A DNA stretch of 64,000 nucleotides from Bacteroidales bacterium. GTDB lineage: Bacteria; Bacteroidota; Bacteroidia; Bacteroidales; Tenuifilaceae. The notes below the pieces were generated by a model. The model was not told where the DNA came from. It saw nothing but the letters and a program-made list of their open reading frames with translations, and made no database searches. Positions within the stretch are counted from its first letter, which is position 1. Every line of letters begins with the position of its first letter. This document shows, piece after piece, positions 45,462 through 53,045 of the stretch. Where the stretch lies: assembly GCA_013141385.1 (NCBI GenBank), contig JABFRB010000019.1, positions 1 through 64,000 on the forward strand. Direction: 5' to 3'. Made by a program: the position numbers and the translations under genes.

Positions 45462-46961
45462 ATGAAAAAAAAACTATTATTTACGTGTTTACTAATCGTT
45501 ATATTGGCAAGTTGTACAAAAGACAATCTACCAACAAGCGAAGATAAAGTTCCAACACAAAAACAACCACTAACGGGTGAGCAAATTAATCAAGTAATAG
45601 ATAAATTTATTACCGAAACTGGTAGTTTCGATTGGAAAAAAGTTGATAATCACACTGTTTGGAGTGCCGCATTGTTAAGTAACAGTATAGTAACTATTGG
45701 ATACGGTTCAACTCCTTTTGAAACTAAGAGAAGTTCAGAATTAATTGATCTTAAAAATCGTCTGGTGAGCTTAACACTTGAAGAAGAAAAAGTTACTAAC
45801 CCAAACCTTAAAGGTCAAAATATTGTATTGAATGATGATGCAATACTAAATAATTTCGATATAAAAATCACCAGTTTCGAATCTATTGAGCGTTTGCGAA
45901 AAATGCCAGGTGTTAGGTATATTGAGCCTGCAGGATACAATTATCTTGCTTATAAAGGCATGATTAAAAGTGATTCAGGTTGTACCACTTCAGCAGATGC
46001 CGTTAATTCAGCTGATTATAGAACAGTTGCCCCCAATTGCCTAGTTTCTTGGGTTTATGACAAACACAATATTCCATCAGCTTGGTCGTATAGCACAGGT
46101 GCTGGAGTTGGTGTGGGTCTTATCGATACAGGTCTATCTGCTTATCAAAATATGCTTGGCGCTAATTTTAACGATGGTTATTCAAGTGGTCGTACTCTAA
46201 CCAAATATGGTGTTTATATTGACTCTATTTGGCCTTGGGTTACTAAGACTGATGGTGTTGACGATAAATGTGGACATGGTACATCAATGGGAGGTAACAT
46301 TGCTAGCCCACGTAACGATAATTATATGCCTGTTGGTGTAGCATATAACTGCAATCTAGTTGCTTACAGAGCAACCCATGATGTTGTTCTGGAAGGCTAC
46401 CAAGAGCAAAAAGGTGTTGCCAGAGCTCTAACGGAACTTGGTAATAATTCAAGCGTTAAAATTATTTCAATGTCAATTGGTCATATTTTCTCTGTTGGAA
46501 GCATCTCCGATGGTATTAAATATGCTTATTCAAAAGGAAAATTGATTTTTGCAGCAGGAGGAACATCAACAGAATGGACTAATTTTGTAGGCGTTATTTT
46601 CCCAGCAAGTATGGCTGAATGTGTTGCCGTTACAGGTATTACCGATGGTTCAGGTTATACTGAATGTGCTGTTTGTCACAAAGGCAGTAAAATTGATTTT
46701 ACAGTAGTTATGCAACGAGCAGGTGATTCTAATCGTACTTCGGTTGTTGGAGGTTACTATGCAAATACAATTGATTATGTTGGTGGTTCATCCGTTGCAA
46801 CCTCAACCACAGCTGGTATTGCGGCTTTAGTTTGGGCTCGTTATCCAAGTTGGACACGTACTCAGGTGCTAAATAGACTTATTCAATCCGCACAATTATA
46901 TCCTAACCGCAATGCAGATTTTGGGTATGGATCAATTGATGCATTAAAAGCAGTACTATAG
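45462..46961 (+). CDS. Subtilisin-like (S8) serine protease, lipoprotein
   Basis: This 499-residue protein begins MKKKLLFTCLLIVILASC, a lipoprotein signal with a cysteine after LAS. A propeptide-like region follows to about 185. The S8 catalytic triad is Asp222 (GLIDTG), His272 (CGHGTSMGG) and Ser444 (GGSSVATS). The usual proline after the serine motif is replaced by Thr-Thr. I start it at the second methionine, 45462, because it begins the signal. It should be anchored to a membrane and degrade or mature proteins outside the cytoplasm. It is a single gene with its own terminator. Confidence 0.88.
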   Translation: MKKKLLFTCLLIVILASCTKDNLPTSEDKVPTQKQPLTGEQINQVIDKFITETGSFDWKKVDNHTVWSAALLSNSIVTIGYGSTPFETKRSSELIDLKNRLVSLTLEEEKVTNPNLKGQNIVLNDDAILNNFDIKITSFESIERLRKMPGVRYIEPAGYNYLAYKGMIKSDSGCTTSADAVNSADYRTVAPNCLVSWVYDKHNIPSAWSYSTGAGVGVGLIDTGLSAYQNMLGANFNDGYSSGRTLTKYGVYIDSIWPWVTKTDGVDDKCGHGTSMGGNIASPRNDNYMPVGVAYNCNLVAYRATHDVVLEGYQEQKGVARALTELGNNSSVKIISMSIGHIFSVGSISDGIKYAYSKGKLIFAAGGTSTEWTNFVGVIFPASMAECVAVTGITDGSGYTECAVCHKGSKIDFTVVMQRAGDSNRTSVVGGYYANTIDYVGGSSVATSTTAGIAALVWARYPSWTRTQVLNRLIQSAQLYPNRNADFGYGSIDALKAVL

Positions 46962-46984
46962 TGATATAGCAAAATATCTTATTA

Positions 46985-47016
46985 AAAGGGGCAATCTAAA
47001 AAGATTGCCCCTTTTT
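46985..47016 (+). terminator. Rho-independent terminator after the subtilase gene
   Basis: A long stem (AAAGGGGCAATCT / AGATTGCCCCTTT) with a short A-rich loop is followed by T residues. Confidence 0.85.
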
Positions 47017-47183
47017 AATGTCATTAGTTTAAATAATAAAAGCAACTAGTAAGAAAAGGTTTTACTTGAACCTCAGCAAACTTTGCAATTAATTTTAAAT
47101 AGTTGCATTTTGATGGTTATTATTTAATTTTATTGGGGGGAAATAGAGTTTTTGTTTTGTGTAAAATTTAGCATAAACACCAA

Positions 47184-47213
47184 TTTGCGAGTAAGTTAGT
47201 CGTTTTATATTTG
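47184..47213 (+). promoter_or_regulatory. Bacteroidota promoter (TTTG-N18-TATATTTG)
   Basis: TTTG at 47184-47187 and TATATTTG at 47206-47213 fit both elements of the Bacteroidota housekeeping promoter with 18 bases between. It lies 65 bases ahead of the DUF1801 gene and is the best promoter match found in the window. Confidence 0.6.
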
Positions 47214-47278
47214 TTAGATTAAACGAAATTATGAAAAAGGGAAAGGGATCTTATTAATCAATTTAAAGTTTTAATGCT

Positions 47279-47653
47279 TTGAAAAACGAGATAGACATTT
47301 ACATTAGCGGTTTTCCAAAGGAAGTTCAAATCCTTTTGGAACAGGTTCGCACTACCATAAGACAAATTGCACCTGATGCTGAGGAAACTATTAAATATGC
47401 CATTCCAACCTTTGTTTTAAATGGAAACTTGGTTCATTTTGCTGCATTTAAAAATCATATTGGTTTTTATCCTGTTCCCAGTGGAATTGAGGCATTCAAA
47501 AAAGAACTTTCAATATATAAACAGGGAAAAGGCTCCGTTCAATTTCCTCTAGACCAACCTATACCGGTTGAATTAATTGCTAAAATCGTTAAATTTAGAG
47601 TGGCAGAGAATCAAAGAAAAGTAAACTTGAAAACTTCTAAAAAGAAGCATTAA
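47279..47653 (+). CDS. DUF1801 (YdhG-type) protein
   Basis: This 124-residue protein has the DUF1801 pattern: PKEVQILLEQVRTTIRQIAPDAEETIKYAIPTF..., LVHFAAFKNHIGFYPVPSGI and SVQFPLDQPIPVELI. The structure is known, but the function is not. The start is a TTG at 47279, since the only nearby ATG (47273) is followed at once by a stop. A promoter lies upstream. The 73-residue YdeI-like gene follows 27 bases later, and such pairs are common. Confidence 0.8.
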   Translation: MKNEIDIYISGFPKEVQILLEQVRTTIRQIAPDAEETIKYAIPTFVLNGNLVHFAAFKNHIGFYPVPSGIEAFKKELSIYKQGKGSVQFPLDQPIPVELIAKIVKFRVAENQRKVNLKTSKKKH

Positions 47654-47680
47654 TAACACTTATCGTTTTTAACATACAAT

Positions 47681-47902
47681 ATGCTATCAAAAGGAGAATA
47701 TGTTGAAGGAGTACCCTCAGAACTTCAAGGATTACTAGATGAAGACCAGCAGGCTAAAATCTTTTTTGAATCGCTTGCCAAATCATACAAAAAAGGATAC
47801 TGCGATTGGGTTGGATCTGCAAAACAAGAGGAAACAAGAAAGATCCGTGCAGAAAAAGCCCTTAAGATGCTACAAAATGGTCAAAAAACACTACAGACAT
47901 AA
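47681..47902 (+). CDS. Short YdeI/OmpD-associated-type protein
   Basis: This 73-residue protein matches the C-terminal helical part of the YdeI family (PSELQGLLDEDQQAKIFFESLA, then YCDWVGSAKQEETRKIRAEKALKMLQ). Family members are usually around 190 residues with an N-terminal DUF1801-like half; here the two halves are on adjacent genes (the DUF1801 gene just before). This could be a split or natural two-gene form. The role is unknown. Confidence 0.7.
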   Translation: MLSKGEYVEGVPSELQGLLDEDQQAKIFFESLAKSYKKGYCDWVGSAKQEETRKIRAEKALKMLQNGQKTLQT

Positions 47903-48092
47903 AGAACACACGACCGATCACATAATTCGCTTTGCTTTGCCACCCTCTATTCGCTCTAGTATGCGTTATAATTTGGACGAAGATTTCAAAATCTATATTC
48001 AAGATCCAAGAAACTGTTAAGGTAGGTTGCTCTTCTTTAGACAACTCCTTGGATATCACCTATTCTACAATATAAAGAAATGTTTGGACGTT

Positions 48093-48584
48093 TTACTTTT
48101 CGGGATAGTTCTTTGGATCTAACGCTTTAAAATTCCATCCTTTTAGGAAAGTAAACACCTTTTTAGGATCGTAAACCTTATCCAACTCAAGTAACCCGGA
48201 GTCTTGAGTGTGAAGAAGATTACCTTTCCCATCAAGGATAATAAAAACGGGGAATCCAAATCGTTGGGGATTCTGATAGGATTTAAGCACATCCAGATTC
48301 TTATTTTCCTTGCTGTAGTTTAATAGGATGTAAACGTAATCAGCCTTTATTAATGAATCTATTTTAGCATCGGTGGTTGCCATTTTATGGAATTTAATGC
48401 ACCATGAGCACCAGTTGCCTCCAACCTGAACAAGCACATGTTTGCTTTCAGCTTTTGCCTTTGAAATGGCAACCTTAATATCTGCTTTTGCATCGGCATT
48501 GGGGTTGTAAACATTTGACTTTTCTTGTGAAAAAACGGTCACAACAGCAAACACTAAAAGGATGGTAAATAGCGATTTTTTCAT
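48093..48584 (-). CDS. Exported thioredoxin-like protein
   Basis: This 163-residue protein has a signal peptide (MKKSLFTILLVFAVVTVFSQ) and a thioredoxin fold with the active-site motif WCSWC (Cys59 and Cys62). FPVFIILDGKGNLLHTQD contains the cis-proline loop typical of DUF255/thioredoxin_7-type periplasmic reductases. It probably acts on disulfides in the periplasm. It is a single gene, separated from the transporter gene by a terminator. Confidence 0.88.
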   Translation of the reverse strand: MKKSLFTILLVFAVVTVFSQEKSNVYNPNADAKADIKVAISKAKAESKHVLVQVGGNWCSWCIKFHKMATTDAKIDSLIKADYVYILLNYSKENKNLDVLKSYQNPQRFGFPVFIILDGKGNLLHTQDSGLLELDKVYDPKKVFTFLKGWNFKALDPKNYPEK

Positions 48585-48669
48585 TTGTTTATGATTTTAA
48601 TAGTTGTTAATAATATCTCCTTGTGTTTCCTCAAATCCAAATAGTAAGCAAAGTTGAAACATCCTTAAA

Positions 48670-48714
48670 TAAAAAAGGAATGTTTCGCTCTCAATTCAAG
48701 AGGAAACATTCCTT
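48670..48714 (-). terminator. Rho-independent terminator after the acetate transporter gene
   Basis: On the minus strand AGGAATGTTTC and GAAACATTCCT form a stem (48676-48686 with 48703-48713) followed by a T run. It ends the minus-strand block that starts with the acyl-CoA synthetase. Confidence 0.8.
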
Positions 48715-48738
48715 TAGATATATTAATTAATTCAGAGT

Positions 48739-49296
48739 TTAATACGGTAGTACTTTTTTCCCTAGAGTTTCTTCTAAAACTTCTGCCATTGCAAGATAAA
48801 TGGCTGATGCACCGCATAGAATTCCTTCGTAACCAGCAACTATACCTATACCTGCAGAACCAGTCCAATCACGGATTGCGAGCAAGAAGAATAAAATCCA
48901 AAGTGTAAGAAATACGAATTGAAGTGTTTTATTTTTATTAAAAGTTCCAATCCACATAAAGAAAGAGTAAACACCCCAGATAAATAAAAACCATCCCATA
49001 AAACCTTCTTCTGTTTTAGTTCCTTTTGCTATTCCAAGGTCTGGGAAAATCCAAATCGCAACAAGGATAATCCAGAAAAACCCGTAGGAAATAAATGCAG
49101 TCATTCCAAAAGTATTACCCTTTTTGAACTCAAGAGTACCCGCTATTACTTGTGCAATACCACCAATGAATATTCCCATAGCAAGTAGCATTGCACTTAC
49201 GGGAAAAAATCCAGCATTATGAATATTTAAAAGAACTGTAGTCATCCCGAAACCCAACAAACCCAGTGGGGCAGGATTGGCCAATTTGTTTTCCAT
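48739..49296 (-). CDS. GPR1/FUN34/YaaH-type acetate/succinate transporter
   Basis: This 185-residue protein has six transmembrane helices and the family signature NPAPLGL at residues 7-13. These channels or transporters (SatP family) move acetate or succinate across the inner membrane. It lies downstream of a KBL-like enzyme, an acyl carrier protein and an acyl-CoA synthetase of the AcsA type on the same strand, which suggests acetate handling. Uptake or export cannot be decided. Confidence 0.88.
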   Translation of the reverse strand: MENKLANPAPLGLLGFGMTTVLLNIHNAGFFPVSAMLLAMGIFIGGIAQVIAGTLEFKKGNTFGMTAFISYGFFWIILVAIWIFPDLGIAKGTKTEEGFMGWFLFIWGVYSFFMWIGTFNKNKTLQFVFLTLWILFFLLAIRDWTGSAGIGIVAGYEGILCGASAIYLAMAEVLEETLGKKVLPY

Positions 49297-49402
49297 TGAA
49301 AAATGTATTAGTTAATTTTGATTTTTAGAATGCGTTATCTTTAAGTCGCAAAGAAAATAAATATTCTTGGTTTCTTGCGGTAACTGTATCCAAAAGACAT
49401 TA

Positions 49403-50650
49403 CTACATACCGTATCTATCAATAATTTCCTGTTTTGTTTTACCTAAAATTTCATACTTTTTACCAACCTTTTTGAATGCATCCAAAGCCTTTTCTAAAT
49501 GATGTATTTCATGACCAGCAGATATCTGAGTTCGAATTCTGGCTTGCCCTTGCGGAACAACAGGAAAAAAGAATCCAATAGCATAAATACCCTCTTCAAA
49601 TAGATCCTTTGAGACATTCTGAGCAAGCTGTGCATTAAAAAGCATTACTGGAACAATAGGAGTATCACCGTCTTTAATAATAAGTCCCGCATCAAGCAAG
49701 CCCTTACGCCAAAACACAGTATTTTTCTCAAGTTTATCGCGCCGATCCGTTGAAGCAGATAAAATCTCAAGAACCTTGATTACGCCAGCAACAATTGGAG
49801 GTGCTATTGTGTTTGAGAAGAGATAAGGACGCGCTTTTTGACGACACATTTCAATCAATTCTTTACGACCAGAAACACAACCGCCAGATGCGCCTCCCAG
49901 CCCCTTACCAAATGTGGTTGTAATAATATCAATCTTACCCATTACTCCGTATTTCTCATGTGTTCCACGACCAGTTTTGCCTATAAATCCGCTTGAATGC
50001 GAATCATCAACAAAAAGTAAAGCATCATATTTTTCACACAAAGCAACCATTTCATCAAGTTTTGCTGTATCGCCATCCATTGAGAAAACACCATCAGTGA
50101 TAACAACTTTTAATCGCTTATCGTTATGCAACTGAAGTTTTTCTTCAAGATGCGCCATATCGGAATGCTTATAGGTATCGTGCAATGCACTGGCTAAGCG
50201 AATTCCATCTATAATTGAAGCGTGTACTAGTCTATCGGAGATCATTACATCATCCTTGGTCAGAATTGCTTCAAATACACCGGCATTAGCATCCATACAT
50301 GATGGAAAAAGGATAGTGTCCTCCGTTCCTAGAAACTCAGTCACCATATTTTCCAACTTTCTATGAATATCCTGCGTTCCGCAAATAAAACGTACTGATG
50401 ACATGCCATAACCATGCGAATCGAGTCCAGCATGCGCTGCCTTAATTACATCGGGATGGCTAGACATGCCCAAGTAGTTATTAGCACAAATATTAATAGC
50501 CTTTTTTAATGAAGCACCAGATGGAAATTCAACCTCAATATCTGCTGATTGTGCAGAGTGGATAAATCTCTCTTGTTTGAAGAGACCAGCATCCTTAATA
50601 CCTTTAAGGACATCATTATATATCCCTCTGGTTTTATCTGTATATGCCAT
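49403..50650 (-). CDS. KBL-like alpha-oxoamine synthase next to an acyl carrier protein
   Basis: This 415-residue PLP enzyme has the schiff-base lysine Lys249 (TTFGKGLGGASGG), CANNYLGMSSHP near the N terminus, and VDDSHSSGFIGK. The family (KBL, AONS, serine palmitoyltransferase) joins an amino acid to an acyl thioester. A second, near-canonical kbl lies at 56925-58121. In this copy the substrate-side segment differs (LASALHDTYKHSDM versus [14 protein letters not shown]), and a dedicated acyl carrier protein gene precedes it by 9 bases. A strong AAGGAG element precedes the ATG. It may use an acyl-ACP or acetyl-ACP rather than acetyl-CoA. Confidence 0.8.
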   Translation of the reverse strand: MAYTDKTRGIYNDVLKGIKDAGLFKQERFIHSAQSADIEVEFPSGASLKKAINICANNYLGMSSHPDVIKAAHAGLDSHGYGMSSVRFICGTQDIHRKLENMVTEFLGTEDTILFPSCMDANAGVFEAILTKDDVMISDRLVHASIIDGIRLASALHDTYKHSDMAHLEEKLQLHNDKRLKVVITDGVFSMDGDTAKLDEMVALCEKYDALLFVDDSHSSGFIGKTGRGTHEKYGVMGKIDIITTTFGKGLGGASGGCVSGRKELIEMCRQKARPYLFSNTIAPPIVAGVIKVLEILSASTDRRDKLEKNTVFWRKGLLDAGLIIKDGDTPIVPVMLFNAQLAQNVSKDLFEEGIYAIGFFFPVVPQGQARIRTQISAGHEIHHLEKALDAFKKVGKKYEILGKTKQEIIDRYGM

Positions 50651-50659
50651 AATTTCTCC

Positions 50660-50902
50660 TTATTTAATAAATTCGTTAACTAGTTTAACAATTTTATTTA
50701 CTGTATCAAACGCTTCGGGAGTTGCCTTATCATCCGGAATAGATATTTTATACTTATTCTCTAAGAAACGTTTAAGAGATACCATTGAAAATGAGTCAAC
50801 AATACCACCAGAGATTAAAGGGGTATCATAACCAATCTCAGTATCATCTTCAACATACTCTTTTACAACATATTCCCGAATTATTGCTTTCATTTCTTCC
50901 AT
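50660..50902 (-). CDS. Dedicated acyl carrier protein
   Basis: This 80-residue acidic helical protein has the phosphopantetheine site IVDSFSM, Ser37 being the attachment residue (usually DSL). It is not the housekeeping acpP, since that gene normally sits with fab genes. It has an AGGAG element before its ATG and is followed by the KBL-like gene. ACP next to an alpha-oxoamine synthase is also seen in serine palmitoyltransferase and sulfonolipid loci. The acyl group carried is unknown. Confidence 0.88.
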   Translation of the reverse strand: MEEMKAIIREYVVKEYVEDDTEIGYDTPLISGGIVDSFSMVSLKRFLENKYKISIPDDKATPEAFDTVNKIVKLVNEFIK

Positions 50903-51037
50903 AACTTTATTCTCCTATTATTTTAGTTAATTGTTTGTGCATTTTGGCTGTATTGCAGTAATGCTGTGCATTGGTTTATCGGTTTTCTATTACTCCAACC
51001 TTTTAACCAAAAAGAACTTCTTGTCTTTTGTGAAATC

Positions 51038-51057
51038 CCTGCCTATCGGCAGGCAGG
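51038..51057. repeat. Short palindromic repeat (CCTGCC-TATC-GGCAGG)
   Basis: CCTGCC and GGCAGG pair around TATC, with a further AGG after. It lies between the acyl-CoA synthetase and ACP genes in the 184-base gap on the minus strand. This type of hairpin is common in intergenic DNA and could attenuate reading into the ACP gene. Confidence 0.45.
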
Positions 51058-51086
51058 TTTTGTATTCTTAGCGATTAAGTTTTTCT

Positions 51087-52790
51087 TTAATCGTTTTCGA
51101 GAGTTGATGTGTCGCCAATCTCTTCGCCCCATTCCTTTGCATGAAGGATTCGACGCATAATCTTACCGCTTCTAGTCTTAGGAAGCGATTCAACAAATTC
51201 AATCTCCTGGGGCATCGCAAGCGGTGATAATTTTTTCCGAACATAATTCATAATCTCCAAATCGAGATCTTTGCTTGCAACAAAACCAGGTTTAAGCGTT
51301 ACAAAAGCCTTTACAACCTCCATATTAACAAAATCCGGCTTCGAAACCACTGCTGATTCAGCAACAGAGGGGTGTTCAAGTAATGCGGATTCAACCTCAA
51401 ATGGGCTAACGAGATGGCCTCCTGTGTTTATAACATCATCATCGCGACCTACAAACCAGAAATAGCCTTCGTTATCGATACTTGACCGATCTCCGGGTAG
51501 ATACCATCCGTTTTTAAATTTTTTATTGTAAGTCTCTTCATTGTTCCAATAGGCACGCATCATTGCAGGCCAACCCGGTTTTATGGCTATTAAACCTATC
51601 TTTCCGCTACCTTCAAGTGGTTCATAAGTATCGGGATCAACTACGGTTGCAATTATTCCAGGAAAAGGTTTCCCCATTGAGCCGGGTTTAATTTTCATTT
51701 CAGGAAAATTGGTTATCATCATTGACCCTGTTTCTGTTTGCCAATATGTATCGAGGAATGCTTTACCAAAAACTTTTTCCGACCAGATAACAGCCTCAGA
51801 GTTTAGTGGTTCCCCAACACTTGCTAGATGGCGTAAACACGATAAATCAAATTTCTTGATTATTTCATCACCAGCCTTCATTAATGAACGGATTGCTGTT
51901 GGAGCAGAATACCACATAGTAATTCTATGCTTCTCGATAAACTTATACCACGTCTCAGCAGAGAATCCTGAATCGAGTATACATTGGGTTACCCCATTAC
52001 TAAATGCACCAATTATTCCATAAGATGTTCCTGTAACCCACCCTGGATCGGCAGTACACCAGTAAATATCATTTTCCTGTAAATCGAGTACCCATTTAGC
52101 GGTAAGATATTGTGAAATTAAGGAGTAATGAACGTGTTTAACTCCCTTTGGTTGTCCTGTTGTACCTGATGTGTAGTGAAGAACTGAGGGTGATTCGGCC
52201 TTCGTGGGATGAATTTCAAATTTCTCAACCTTTGGTGTATTCTCAAGATCAAATGACAATTCCTTTGGACCAAGTTGCTTACTAGAATCATGATCTACAA
52301 TGATAATATACTCCAAAAATGGCATCTTATCAATAATCTTTCGAATTTTTGGAGCATGTTTTTTTTGGGTGATAATTACTCTGGTTTGAGCATTCTCAAG
52401 TCGAATAAAGAGAGATTCATCACCAAATGCGGAAAATAGGGGTTGTGCAATAGCACCTATTTTAAGAATACCTAAAAATCCAAGATAAAGTTCTGGGATT
52501 TTATCCATAAAAAGGCAAACACGATCTTCTGGCTTGATTCCAATATCACGTAAGTATTGACCAATAGTATTAGAGGAAAGTCGAATGTCATTATAAGTAT
52601 ACTTTTTTTCAACACCCCCCATTCCCTCCCAGATAAGGGCTAGTTTATCAGCTTTTCCCATCTGGCAGATACGATCAGTGCAATACCACCCAATGTTTAT
52701 GGTATTTCCCGGCTTATAATCTAATTCTTTTTCGGAAATACTCCAGTCGAAGGTTTTTACTCTGGAATCATAAGATCCAATGTGCGACAT
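51087..52790 (-). CDS. Acetyl/acyl-CoA synthetase (AMP-forming, AcsA type)
   Basis: This 567-residue AMP-binding enzyme has the P-loop-like YTSGTTGQPKG, the YWQTETGSMM motif, YLPGDRS and the C-terminal lysine in PKTRSGKIMRRIL that performs adenylation. It is near to AcsA of Bacillus in length. The start at 52790 (MSHIGSYDS) fits the family; the longer frame adds 29 unrelated residues. It activates acetate or a short-chain acid to the acyl-CoA and leads the block with the ACP, the KBL-like enzyme and an acetate transporter. The residues that select the chain length are not certain. Confidence 0.88.
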   Translation of the reverse strand: MSHIGSYDSRVKTFDWSISEKELDYKPGNTINIGWYCTDRICQMGKADKLALIWEGMGGVEKKYTYNDIRLSSNTIGQYLRDIGIKPEDRVCLFMDKIPELYLGFLGILKIGAIAQPLFSAFGDESLFIRLENAQTRVIITQKKHAPKIRKIIDKMPFLEYIIIVDHDSSKQLGPKELSFDLENTPKVEKFEIHPTKAESPSVLHYTSGTTGQPKGVKHVHYSLISQYLTAKWVLDLQENDIYWCTADPGWVTGTSYGIIGAFSNGVTQCILDSGFSAETWYKFIEKHRITMWYSAPTAIRSLMKAGDEIIKKFDLSCLRHLASVGEPLNSEAVIWSEKVFGKAFLDTYWQTETGSMMITNFPEMKIKPGSMGKPFPGIIATVVDPDTYEPLEGSGKIGLIAIKPGWPAMMRAYWNNEETYNKKFKNGWYLPGDRSSIDNEGYFWFVGRDDDVINTGGHLVSPFEVESALLEHPSVAESAVVSKPDFVNMEVVKAFVTLKPGFVASKDLDLEIMNYVRKKLSPLAMPQEIEFVESLPKTRSGKIMRRILHAKEWGEEIGDTSTLEND

Positions 52791-52929
52791 AGTTTTTTGT
52801 ATTAGAATGTTATAATTTAATAAAGGCAATTGCAATAAAAACCTGTCTATTTCAATTTTCATTCCCTTATCGGCCATCTACATATCAACAACTGCGAAAT
52901 CCTATGCCGCTTTTCAAATCGCTCGGTTT

Positions 52930-52960
52930 CAAATATAGATAGATTGCTAATACAAAACAA
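52930..52960 (-). promoter_or_regulatory. Bacteroidota promoter for the acyl-CoA synthetase block
   Basis: On the minus strand TATATTTG (52930-52937) matches TAnnTTTG, with TTG about 20 bases upstream (52958-52960). The mRNA leader would be about 130 bases. Confidence 0.5.
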
Positions 52961-52993
52961 TAGAAGAATTTGGGTTTGATAGAAATTTGCAAT

Positions 52994-53028
52994 AAAAAAA
53001 CCTGCGAAAAATTCGCAGGTTTTTTTTA
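52994..53028 (-). terminator. Rho-independent terminator after the M6 protease gene
   Basis: AAAAAACCTGCGAA and TTCGCAGG followed by T run form a perfect stem with a 3-base loop. Because A and T tracts flank both sides it could work in either direction. Confidence 0.85.
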
Positions 53029-53045
53029 ATAAATAAGCTTTATAA

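Noticed and set aside
47231-47257. Tiny leader peptide (ATG at 47231) before the DUF1801 gene
   Set aside because: Only eight codons, no amino-acid run or attenuator structure visible.
47739-48020. 93-residue frame overlapping the YdeI-like gene
   Set aside because: It overlaps almost all of a frame with family similarity and shows no motif of its own.
49403-50650. Calling the first KBL-like gene simply kbl
   Set aside because: A better kbl match is present at 56925-58121, and this copy has a changed pocket segment and a dedicated ACP, so a different substrate is likely.
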